From: Gammaproteobacteria bacterium
GTDB taxonomy: Bacteria > Pseudomonadota > Gammaproteobacteria > UBA6429
NCBI GenBank assembly: GCA_003232015.1
Contig: QIKU01000210.1
Span: 1-12,301 of the forward strand
Length of the DNA: 12,301 nucleotides
Direction: 5' to 3'
Below the pieces are notes generated by a model. The model did not search any database. It saw only the letters and a list, made by a program, of their open reading frames with translations, and had not been told where the DNA came from. Position 1 is the first letter of the stretch. Every line of letters begins with the position of its first letter. Below are positions 5,581-12,301 of the stretch, one piece after another. A program made the translations under genes and the position numbers.

Positions 5581-7023
5581 ATGAAGCACCTGACCAGATT
5601 TCTTAGCATTTTAATTATCCTGCTTATCCCTTTTACTGTTTATGCTGCAAGCTCACACGAAACAAATAGCACTCTGGATCTAACTGGCAGTTGGTTTGGT
5701 ATTGTTTCACTGCTTGTTTTTATACTCGCTTATGTGCTGGTTGTTAGTGAAGAGTTTTTACATTTACGAAAATCTAAGCCTGTTATTATTGCTGCAGGGA
5801 TTATCTGGACTTTAGTTGGTGTTGCCTATGCGATGCACGGTGACCAAACAACCGCCAGTGCAGCCATTCGCCATAATCTGCTTGAATTTGCAGAGCTACT
5901 ACTATTCTTGCTTGCGGCAATGACCTATATCAACACCATGGAAGAACGGGGTGTATTTGAAGCACTGCGTAGCTGGTTGGTCTCTCATGGTTTTTCATTA
6001 CGTAAAATATTCTGGATAACCGGTTTACTCGCCTTCTTTATTTCACCTTTGGCCGATAACTTAACAACAGCACTATTAATGGGCGCCGTTGTGCTTGCTG
6101 TTGGTCGAGGCAATACCGCATTTATTGTTGTAGGCTGCATTAACATTGTGGTGGCCGCTAATGCCGGTGGTGCCTTTAGCCCCTTCGGTGATATTACAAC
6201 ACTGATGGTCTGGCAAAAAGGACTGGTTGAGTTTACTCAATTCTTCGATTTATTTATTCCTTCCGCTGTTAACTGGCTTATCCCGGCAGCGATTATGTCG
6301 TTTACCGTTTCAAAGGACGCACCTGAGTCCATCAGTGAAAAAGTAACGGTAAAAAAAGGCGGCTTCGTTGTCATCGGCCTATTTATATTAACCATTGGTC
6401 TCGCTGTTTCTGCACATAACTTTTTACACTTGCCTCCCTTTCTGGGGATGATGACGGGACTGGGAATTTTAAAATTTTACGGCTATTATTTGCGTCGCAG
6501 CGGGCAACCACGCACCATGCCACAAGCCAGTATTGATGACGCCAGTACCGAAGTTGCCACGCCTGAATCCGCTACGGATAAAAAATCCGATGATTTTGAT
6601 ATTTTCACGCAGCTTGCACGTGCAGAATGGGACACCTTAATGTTTTTCTATGGTGTTGTCCTTGCAGTGGGTGGCCTGGGCACCATTGGTTATTTAAGTA
6701 TTACCTCGGAAATGATGTACGTTGGTCTGGGTCCAACCTACGCAAATATTTTAGTTGGCGTACTATCTGCCATTGTGGATAATATTCCGGTTATGTTTGC
6801 AGTGCTAACCATGAACCCCGAAATGAATACCGGCCAATGGTTACTCGTTACCTTAACCGCTGGTGTAGGAGGCTCACTGCTGTCCGTTGGCTCAGCCGCA
6901 GGCGTTGCCTTAATGGGGCAGGCACGCGGCACCTACACCTTCTTTGCTCACCTGAAATGGACATGGGCCATTGCACTGGGGTATGCCGCCAGTATATGGG
7001 TACATTTACTTATAAATATGTAG
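5581..7023 (+). CDS. nhaD: NhaD-type Na+/H+ antiporter
   Basis: A 480-residue inner-membrane protein of the ArsB/NhaD ion-transporter superfamily. NhaD exchanges internal Na+ (or Li+) for external H+ and is typical of marine, halophilic and alkaliphilic bacteria. The N-terminus looks like a signal peptide or first membrane segment (residues 4-22, possible cleavage after VYA). About a dozen hydrophobic segments follow. Family blocks are VVSEEFLHLRKSKPVIIAAG, ISPLADNLTTALLMG (Asp159, Asn160), NAGGAFSPFGDITTLMVWQ (Asp204) and the mirrored SAIVDNIPVMFAVLTMNPEM (Asp400, Asn401). A hydrophilic loop at 305-345, rich in Asp, Glu, Ser and Lys, separates the two halves. AAGAG six bases before the ATG is a fair ribosome-binding site. 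The gene stands alone, converging with the GGDEF-EAL gene. Citrate-type transporters of the same superfamily are a less likely alternative. Confidence 0.93.
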   Translation: MKHLTRFLSILIILLIPFTVYAASSHETNSTLDLTGSWFGIVSLLVFILAYVLVVSEEFLHLRKSKPVIIAAGIIWTLVGVAYAMHGDQTTASAAIRHNLLEFAELLLFLLAAMTYINTMEERGVFEALRSWLVSHGFSLRKIFWITGLLAFFISPLADNLTTALLMGAVVLAVGRGNTAFIVVGCINIVVAANAGGAFSPFGDITTLMVWQKGLVEFTQFFDLFIPSAVNWLIPAAIMSFTVSKDAPESISEKVTVKKGGFVVIGLFILTIGLAVSAHNFLHLPPFLGMMTGLGILKFYGYYLRRSGQPRTMPQASIDDASTEVATPESATDKKSDDFDIFTQLARAEWDTLMFFYGVVLAVGGLGTIGYLSITSEMMYVGLGPTYANILVGVLSAIVDNIPVMFAVLTMNPEMNTGQWLLVTLTAGVGGSLLSVGSAAGVALMGQARGTYTFFAHLKWTWAIALGYAASIWVHLLINM

Positions 7024-7054
7024 CAACAGTCTTAATAGTAAAAGTATTACTAAA

Positions 7055-7113
7055 AGAACCTCTGATTAATTCCACGTTCAAAATACTTATTCATGAATTA
7101 ATCAAAGGTTCCT
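7055..7113. repeat. Imperfect inverted repeat between converging genes
   Basis: Arms GAACCTCTGATTAATTC (7056-7072) and GAATTAATCAAAGGTTC (7095-7111) are inverted copies with 16 of 17 matches, separated by 22 bases. The repeat lies 32 bp after the nhaD stop codon and covers the stop codon and last codons of the GGDEF-EAL gene. It could fold as a hairpin that terminates both transcripts, although no U-run follows. Alternatively it may be a dispersed intergenic repeat or miniature element that reached the 3' end of the gene. Confidence 0.7.
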
Positions 7114-9511
7114 TAAATAAACGCATGTTATTATTATTTTCCAGCCATACCTTAAATTCATCAAAAGGCATCGGCTTCGCAAAATAATATCCTTGTGCAA
7201 CATCGCACCCAAGTTCACTCAACATGTTTAAAGTGGCTACATCTTCAATACCTTCAGCGACCACTGACAAATTCATATGGTGAGCAAGCACCAGCACTGC
7301 CCGTACAATCGCTTCATTATCACTGTCATTCGTTATATTGTAGATAAATGATTTATCAATTTTAAGTTCATCAACAGGCAATTTTTTGACATAAGCCAGT
7401 GATGAATGTCCTGTACCAAAATCATCTATCGATAGGGACACACCCATTGCATCCAGCTTTGTTAATATCTCTATCGCAAAATCAGGATCATCCATAATGG
7501 CACTTTCGGTGAGTTCAAGCGTCAGTAACTCGGGGGGTACCGACCATTTTTCAAGCATACTAATAATAGTTGAAGCGATGCGTTCATCACGCAGGTTTAA
7601 CGCCGATAAATTAACTGAAATATTTAGAGCTTTATTAAAAGACAGGCATTCATTACAATCTTCCAATGCCTTATTTAACACCCATTCAGTCAGTGGCTGA
7701 ATAAAACCAGATTGCTCAGCAATGGGAATAAAATTGTCCGGTGCAATCAAGCCCTGTTCAGCATGCTGCCAGCGAATAAGTGTTTCTGCGCCACAAACAC
7801 GCCCGTCTGCTATGGATATTTTGGGTTGATAATAAAGTACCATTTCATTTTTCTTAATGCTGGCAAAAAGATCCTGTTCCAGCTTCAAGGTATGCAAACT
7901 GTGTTGATTTCTCGCAGAATCATAGATAGAAAAACCACACTTTCTGTTTTTTGCATCATACATTGCAATGTCTGCATGGCTCACTAATGCGTGCATATCC
8001 TCACCGTGCATAGGGTACATCGCAATACCAATACTCAAGCCAATCGTAAGCTTATGGTCATTAACTATAAAAGCCTGTTCCATTGCCAAAATCAGTTTAC
8101 GTGCAACAATAATTGAATCTTCAATAGTATGAATACCCGTAAGAATGGCAGAAAATTCATCACCGCCCAAACGGGCAACCAGGCCATCATCAATTTGAGC
8201 GATTAATTCATTATCCAACTGACAAACAACATCGTCATCACGCAAAATATTATGCAATCGCAAGCTAACAGCTTTTAATAATTCATCGCCCACATGATGA
8301 CCCAGGGTATCATTTACACCTTTAAAACGATCTAAATCAATTAAGAACAATGCGAAAGGTGATTTTGTTTGACGGTAAACCTGAATAAAACTTTCTAACG
8401 ATGCCTGAAACTGATTACGGTTGGGTAATTTAGTTAATGAATCCGTATAAGCCATATGTTCCAGCGATTTGTACAAACCACTCAATTTTTTCGACATATC
8501 ATTAAAACCACTGGCAATTTCAACTATCTCTTTTGTTCCTGCTAACGTTAGCTGCTCTCCTATTCGTGATTGATCAGAGTGCAAACTGTTGAGCTTGTTC
8601 GCAAGTACATTAAGCGGAATAAGCATGGTTTTGCGAATAATAAAAATAGCCAACATAACAATTAAAAATGTGCCAACACCTGCAATCAGTAAAACATCAA
8701 GACGAGCCTGTTGCAGTGATTGAGTAAGCTGACTGATATTCTGCGCCGTAAATATTGATAATACGGGCGCCCCATCTGATGCTTTGAGTTCATAGTTTGA
8801 AATCAATGCAGCGCTTTCCTTTTTGGGCCATTTATCTGATTGAAAAATAATTTTTTTATGATGTGATTGAAATTTAAGAGGCATCCCCAGGTTGGATTCC
8901 ATCATGGATAGATTATGTGAGGGTTCAGTGACAACGACAACATACCCCTTTAATCGCAAACCACCCACCGGCACCAGCACGGCATATATTGGCTGGTTTG
9001 CGTATAAACATAAATCTTGCAGTATTTGCATACGCTGTGCACCACTACGAAGCCGGGCTCGCTCAAATAATTGAGGGCAAATTGTTCCCTCATGCCCACT
9101 AAAAAATACTGAACCTTCAAATGACTCAGCCAGAATAGAAAGTTCTGTATCCAGGACAACAAGCTGCTCAAGCTTAATGACATCACCTGTTACAAAATAC
9201 TGGTGAAATTGATTGTCCAGCAACACCTGTAATATTTTTTTATCTTTTGTTTTTAGTGCAATGTCAAAAGCGTTCCTGAATGCGGCGGTGCTCTGAAGTG
9301 CAAGTCCAAGATCCCGTGATATATTTTTTAAATCCTTTAAACGTTCTTTGGCCTCAATATGGATTATCTCCTTCACCATTCTTTGCTGATTATCAAAAAC
9401 CAGATCACGGTGAATCGAGCCACTGATTAAGGCCAGGGCAAGTGCCAGTAGCCCCATCAAGCCAAGAATAACGGCTAAAATAGTGCGGACTGAGAAACTG
9501 GAAAGTCTCAT
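7091..9511 (-). CDS. Membrane-bound GGDEF-EAL cyclic-di-GMP enzyme
   Basis: An inner-membrane signalling protein of 806 residues. In order: membrane segment (about 10-31), periplasmic sensor region (about 32-270, Cys145 and Cys168), second membrane segment (272-293), HAMP-like linker (294-350), GGDEF domain (352-530) and EAL domain (545-795). The GGDEF site is intact (ARLGGDEF, 449-453), so diguanylate cyclase activity is possible. The RxxD inhibitory site is absent: residues 440-443 read IDDG. The EAL signature reads ETL (576-578), keeping the metal-binding Glu. Other catalytic residues are present: Asn634, Glu666, Asp696-Asp697 (DDFGTG), Lys717, Glu753 and Gln773, so phosphodiesterase activity is likely. 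The sensor matches no domain I can name. No good Shine-Dalgarno precedes the ATG, which follows eight As; coupling to the rhodanese gene 16 bp upstream is probable. The last residues, KEPLINS, come from an inverted repeat. Confidence 0.93.
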   Translation of the reverse strand: MRLSSFSVRTILAVILGLMGLLALALALISGSIHRDLVFDNQQRMVKEIIHIEAKERLKDLKNISRDLGLALQSTAAFRNAFDIALKTKDKKILQVLLDNQFHQYFVTGDVIKLEQLVVLDTELSILAESFEGSVFFSGHEGTICPQLFERARLRSGAQRMQILQDLCLYANQPIYAVLVPVGGLRLKGYVVVVTEPSHNLSMMESNLGMPLKFQSHHKKIIFQSDKWPKKESAALISNYELKASDGAPVLSIFTAQNISQLTQSLQQARLDVLLIAGVGTFLIVMLAIFIIRKTMLIPLNVLANKLNSLHSDQSRIGEQLTLAGTKEIVEIASGFNDMSKKLSGLYKSLEHMAYTDSLTKLPNRNQFQASLESFIQVYRQTKSPFALFLIDLDRFKGVNDTLGHHVGDELLKAVSLRLHNILRDDDVVCQLDNELIAQIDDGLVARLGGDEFSAILTGIHTIEDSIIVARKLILAMEQAFIVNDHKLTIGLSIGIAMYPMHGEDMHALVSHADIAMYDAKNRKCGFSIYDSARNQHSLHTLKLEQDLFASIKKNEMVLYYQPKISIADGRVCGAETLIRWQHAEQGLIAPDNFIPIAEQSGFIQPLTEWVLNKALEDCNECLSFNKALNISVNLSALNLRDERIASTIISMLEKWSVPPELLTLELTESAIMDDPDFAIEILTKLDAMGVSLSIDDFGTGHSSLAYVKKLPVDELKIDKSFIYNITNDSDNEAIVRAVLVLAHHMNLSVVAEGIEDVATLNMLSELGCDVAQGYYFAKPMPFDEFKVWLENNNNMRLFKEPLINS

Positions 9512-9527
9512 AATTTTTTTTCAGGGA

Positions 9528-9968
9528 TTAGTGTTTAATAAAGGGATAATTTTTAGCCGTCCACTCTGCGTAACCACCCCGGAACCAGTAGATATTGTTG
9601 TAACCACATTTAAGCGCAATTCGGGAAGACTTGAGGCTGCGCCCGCATTTCACTCCATTGCAATAGAAAAACTCCATTGCATTCTTTTTGGGTATCACCT
9701 TAGCCAGAGTCGCACAATTCGTCTTGATATCAGGCAGGCTGATTGAGCCTTCAATATAGCCCTGTAAACGATCTTCATTGATCCGTGCATCAATAATAAA
9801 AAGGCGGGGGTTTTTGGCTGCAATATCCAGAAGCTGTTCTGCTGACACCGTTATTGCACCCGGGATCTGAAGCGGGGCTTCTTTATCAAGTGCATAACTC
9901 AGGTTCATAACCGACAACAACAAAGAAGCAAAAATAACCTGTAAAATAAATTTTTCTAGCTGCACCAT
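9528..9968 (-). CDS. Exported rhodanese-like protein
   Basis: A predicted periplasmic single-domain rhodanese of 146 residues. Rhodaneses move sulfane sulfur or handle thiols through one active-site cysteine. The N-terminus is a signal peptide (basic residue, hydrophobic 8-21, cleavage likely after SYA at 26). The rhodanese fold shows in GAITVSAEQLLDI, LFIIDARINEDRLQGYIEGS, FFYCNGVKCGRS and IYWFRGGYAEWTAKNYPF. Cys103 is the expected catalytic residue; Cys108 in the same loop, and Cys85 and Cys121, could form a redox pair. The frame stays open upstream to 10085, but ATG at 9968 is chosen because it has AAGGAG nine bases ahead and puts the signal peptide at the N-terminus. It is followed after 16 bp by the GGDEF-EAL gene, so the two are probably one transcript. 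Transferase and thiol-redox roles cannot be told apart from sequence. Confidence 0.88.
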   Translation of the reverse strand: MVQLEKFILQVIFASLLLSVMNLSYALDKEAPLQIPGAITVSAEQLLDIAAKNPRLFIIDARINEDRLQGYIEGSISLPDIKTNCATLAKVIPKKNAMEFFYCNGVKCGRSLKSSRIALKCGYNNIYWFRGGYAEWTAKNYPFIKH

Positions 9969-10066
9969 GTTATTTAACTCCTTAATATTATGAATCTGTA
10001 GATTTAGAAATTTATTCAAAGTAAGCCTGTATTTCATATCCATCAGGTATATCATCGACCTGTGCA

Positions 10067-10081
10067 GGCTAAACTTTAGCC
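10067..10081. promoter_or_regulatory. Perfect palindrome upstream of the rhodanese gene
   Basis: GGCTAAA-C-TTTAGCC is a 7-bp perfect inverted repeat around a single base, about 100 bp before the rhodanese start codon. Such tight symmetry suits a dimeric repressor or activator better than an RNA hairpin. I do not recognise the motif. Confidence 0.3.
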
Positions 10082-10133
10082 CCATTTTAAGTACAATAGC
10101 CTACCGCCAGCAGCAAGCGGACTGGGAAATTAG

Positions 10134-10152
10134 AGCTGATCCATCAGCTTTT
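10134..10152 (+). terminator. Weak terminator-like hairpin
   Basis: AGCTGAT (10134-10140) and ATCAGCT (10143-10149) form a short stem followed on the plus strand by TTTATCTT. No plus-strand gene lies upstream, so it has no obvious client. It may instead be a regulatory dyad of the divergent region. Confidence 0.25.
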
Positions 10153-10303
10153 ATCTTAATCACTTAACAAAACCTGAAATTATACAAAATAACCAGAACA
10201 TCCCTTTAAATTACAGCTATCCTTATGTTAATGAAGACTAAAATTAGACACTGTGTTATTTTACAGAATCGATGATATCGCCGTGAAATAGATAAGGAAC
10301 CCT

Positions 10304-12301
10304 ATGAAAGAATCATCATCAACAACAACAATTTGGCGCTTACGCTGGATTACCGGCCCGATTTTTAAATTGTTCAAACGCGTTACCCCCGCAATGTCAC
10401 AAACGGAACGCGAGGCGCTGGAAGCTGGTGATGTCTGGTGGGACGGTGAATTATTCAGCGGTCGACCTAAGTGGGGACGTTTACGCAAAGTACCGCCACC
10501 CAGGCTAACCCCAGAAGAACAGGCCTTTCTTGACGGCCCGGTCGAAACCGTTTGCAGTATGATCGACGACTGGAATATCACACAAAACGACTACGACCTG
10601 TCGGCCGATGTCTGGCAATACCTTAAAAGCAATGGCTTCTTCAGCATGATTATTCCAAAAGAATATGGTGGCCTGGCCTTTTCTGCTTTAGCGCACTCTG
10701 AAGTTGTACTTAAAATATCAACCCGTAGCGTTTCCGCTGCGGTTACCGTGATGGTGCCAAACTCATTGGGGCCCGGTAAGTTACTGTTAGAATACGGAAC
10801 AGACGATCAAAAAAATCACTATCTGCCACGCCTGGCAAAAGGTGAAGAAATCCCCTGCTTTGCTCTTACCAGCCCCCATGCGGGCAGTGATGCCGGCGCT
10901 ATTCCCGATTACGGCATTGTCTGTAAACAGGATTTTGATGGTAAAAAAGACGTGCTGGGTATGCGCGTTAGCTGGGACAAACGCTATATTACCTTAGGCC
11001 CGGTCGCAACCTTACTCGGCTTAGCGTTTAAACTCTATGACCCTGAACACTTGCTCGGAGACAAAGAAGACTTAGGTATTACGCTGGCGTTAATCCCTAC
11101 GGACACACCGGGTGTGAATATTGGCCGCCGCCATATGCCGTTGAATATGATGTTTATGAACGGCCCCAATAGTGGCGATGATGTATTTATGCCGCTGGAC
11201 TGGATTATCGGTGGGCAAGACCGAATCGGCCAGGGCTGGCGTATGCTGGTGGAATGTTTAACCGATGGGCGAGCCATCTCGCTGCCCGCTTTAAGCGTTG
11301 GTGCAGGTAAACTGGCCAGCCGCGGTATTGGTGCTTACGCCCGTATTCGTCGGCAATTTAAATTACCCATTGGAAAATTTGAGGGTGTCGAAGAAGCACT
11401 GGCTCGGATTGGTGGCTACACCTATATGATGGATGCCGCTCGGCTATTAACCGTTGGCGCACTCGACCGCGGCGAAAAACCTTCTGTTATTTCCGCCATT
11501 GTTAAATACCACTTAACCGAAGGCATGCGTAAAATCGTAAATGATGCCATGGACATTCAAGGTGGTGCCGGTATTTGTTTAGGGCCACGCAATATTATTG
11601 GCCGGGTTTATCAGGCGGTGCCCATTAGCATTACTGTAGAAGGTGCCAACATACTTACTCGCACCATGATTATTTTTGGGCAGGGTGCTATTCGTTCCCA
11701 CCCCTATATTTTTAAAGAGCTTGAAGCGATAGGTAATGAGGATCCGGATGCATCACTTGAAGACTTTGATCGCGCCCTGTTCGGCCATATCCGTTTCTTT
11801 TTCAGTAACACCTTAAGAAGTTTTTTCCATGGCATAACCGCCTCTCGATTTGTAATGGTAAGAGGCAAACGCCCGGTACGCCGTTATCATCAACAACTCA
11901 CGCGGATCAGTGCGACCTTTGCATTAATGACCGACCTGGCTTTAATGACCTTAGGCGGCAGTTTAAAACGTAAAGAAAAACTGTCTGGCCGTTTAGGAGA
12001 CGTATTAAGTTACCTGTATTTAGCCTCTGCCACATTAAAACATTTTGAAGACAATGGTTGTCCAAAAGAAGAACACCCTTTAGTACACTGGGCAACACAA
12101 CATTGTTTATACAAAGCACAAAATGCATTGCACGGCCTGTTACAAAACTTGCCCAACCGCCCTGTTGCCTGGTTAGCACGTTTTATTATTTTCCCACTCG
12201 GTCGTCATTTTTCACCACCAAGTGATAAATTAGGTCATCAGGTTGCACATTTATTAATTACCCCATCCGCAGCCCGTGACCGTTTAACTAAAGGGCTTTA
12301 T
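10304..12301 (+). CDS. fadE: FadE-type acyl-CoA dehydrogenase, 3' end missing
   Basis: A flavoenzyme that performs the first step of fatty-acid beta-oxidation, acyl-CoA to trans-2-enoyl-CoA. 666 codons are open to the right edge; by comparison from memory with E. coli FadE (814 residues), about 95 C-terminal residues are missing. Matching blocks include [88 protein letters not shown] and [20 protein letters not shown], where Glu446 is the likely catalytic base. The start ATG has AAGGA five bases upstream. An in-frame TAG at 10289 rules out extension. The protein thus begins near residue 70-75 of E. coli FadE and lacks its hydrophobic N-terminal segments; it may be soluble or peripherally attached through the basic amphipathic first 30 residues. 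The long C-terminal extension after the dehydrogenase core is typical of FadE. Confidence 0.95.
   Translation, partial: MKESSSTTTIWRLRWITGPIFKLFKRVTPAMSQTEREALEAGDVWWDGELFSGRPKWGRLRKVPPPRLTPEEQAFLDGPVETVCSMIDDWNITQNDYDLSADVWQYLKSNGFFSMIIPKEYGGLAFSALAHSEVVLKISTRSVSAAVTVMVPNSLGPGKLLLEYGTDDQKNHYLPRLAKGEEIPCFALTSPHAGSDAGAIPDYGIVCKQDFDGKKDVLGMRVSWDKRYITLGPVATLLGLAFKLYDPEHLLGDKEDLGITLALIPTDTPGVNIGRRHMPLNMMFMNGPNSGDDVFMPLDWIIGGQDRIGQGWRMLVECLTDGRAISLPALSVGAGKLASRGIGAYARIRRQFKLPIGKFEGVEEALARIGGYTYMMDAARLLTVGALDRGEKPSVISAIVKYHLTEGMRKIVNDAMDIQGGAGICLGPRNIIGRVYQAVPISITVEGANILTRTMIIFGQGAIRSHPYIFKELEAIGNEDPDASLEDFDRALFGHIRFFFSNTLRSFFHGITASRFVMVRGKRPVRRYHQQLTRISATFALMTDLALMTLGGSLKRKEKLSGRLGDVLSYLYLASATLKHFEDNGCPKEEHPLVHWATQHCLYKAQNALHGLLQNLPNRPVAWLARFIIFPLGRHFSPPSDKLGHQVAHLLITPSAARDRLTKGLY

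Larger units (their letters stand above)
9969..10303. other. Divergent intergenic region, rhodanese gene / fadE
   Basis: 335 bp without a convincing gene. It must hold the leftward rhodanese promoter and the rightward fadE promoter. On the minus strand a perfect TATAAT (10184-10179) has no good -35. On the plus strand TTAGACA near 10240 resembles a -35 but lacks a matching -10. I saw no clear FadR- or PsrA-type operator, though I could not scan with a matrix. Confidence 0.5.

Noticed and set aside
7055..7113. Insertion sequence ends
   Set aside because: Only 22 bases lie between the arms; no transposase and no target duplication are visible, so only a repeat or hairpin is claimed.
6837..7187. 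Plus-strand 116-residue frame across the nhaD 3' end
   Set aside because: It overlaps nhaD in another frame and the converging gene on the opposite strand, with no family resemblance.
9969..10085. Longer rhodanese start at 10085
   Set aside because: The extension would bury the signal peptide inside the protein and ignores the AAGGAG site before the ATG at 9968.

Overview
The window reads as chromosomal DNA of a gammaproteobacterium. GlnS and GltX of enterobacterial type, the CbpA/CbpM chaperone pair, an NhaD-type Na+/H+ antiporter and a FadE-type acyl-CoA dehydrogenase all resemble gammaproteobacterial families closely when compared from memory. A/T-ending codons are frequent, so base composition looks moderate to low in G+C. 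NhaD suggests a saline or alkaline habitat. A DsrC/TusE-family protein and a periplasmic rhodanese hint at sulfur chemistry, but neither proves a sulfur-oxidising lifestyle. Genus and order cannot be set from this sequence.

Layout, left to right. (1) Positions 1-2846, minus strand: gltX followed by glnS, 35 bp apart, probably one tRNA-charging operon; glnS runs off the left edge. A dyad overlaps a candidate -10 element upstream of gltX. (2) Positions 3065-4723, minus strand: cbpA, cbpM (one-base overlap), then a DsrC/TusE-family gene 52 bp further on, apparently one operon with an 8-bp inverted repeat at its candidate transcription start. (3) Positions 4724-5580: an 857-bp non-coding stretch and the most unusual part of the window. 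It holds a 53-bp tandem repeat array (4 full units and a partial fifth), framed by two near-identical 29-base direct repeats. On its right are a nested hairpin and a strong minus-strand terminator, and beyond them the structured leader of the next gene. (4) Positions 5581-7023, plus strand: nhaD. (5) Positions 7055-7111: an inverted repeat between converging genes that also encodes the C-terminal tail of the next protein. (6) Positions 7091-9968, minus strand: a periplasmic rhodanese-like protein followed 16 bp later by a membrane-bound GGDEF-EAL protein. (7) Positions 9969-10303: a divergent intergenic region. (8) Positions 10304 to the right edge, plus strand: a fadE-type acyl-CoA dehydrogenase, incomplete at its 3' end.

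How the genes fit together. Most are housekeeping: aminoacyl-tRNA synthesis, protein folding with its modulator, sodium/proton balance and fatty-acid beta-oxidation. The less ordinary items are the repeat array, which is not coding and not CRISPR; the DsrC-family protein that keeps only the inner of the two conserved C-terminal cysteines; and the pairing of a periplasmic rhodanese with a cyclic-di-GMP enzyme that has two cysteines in its periplasmic sensor region.
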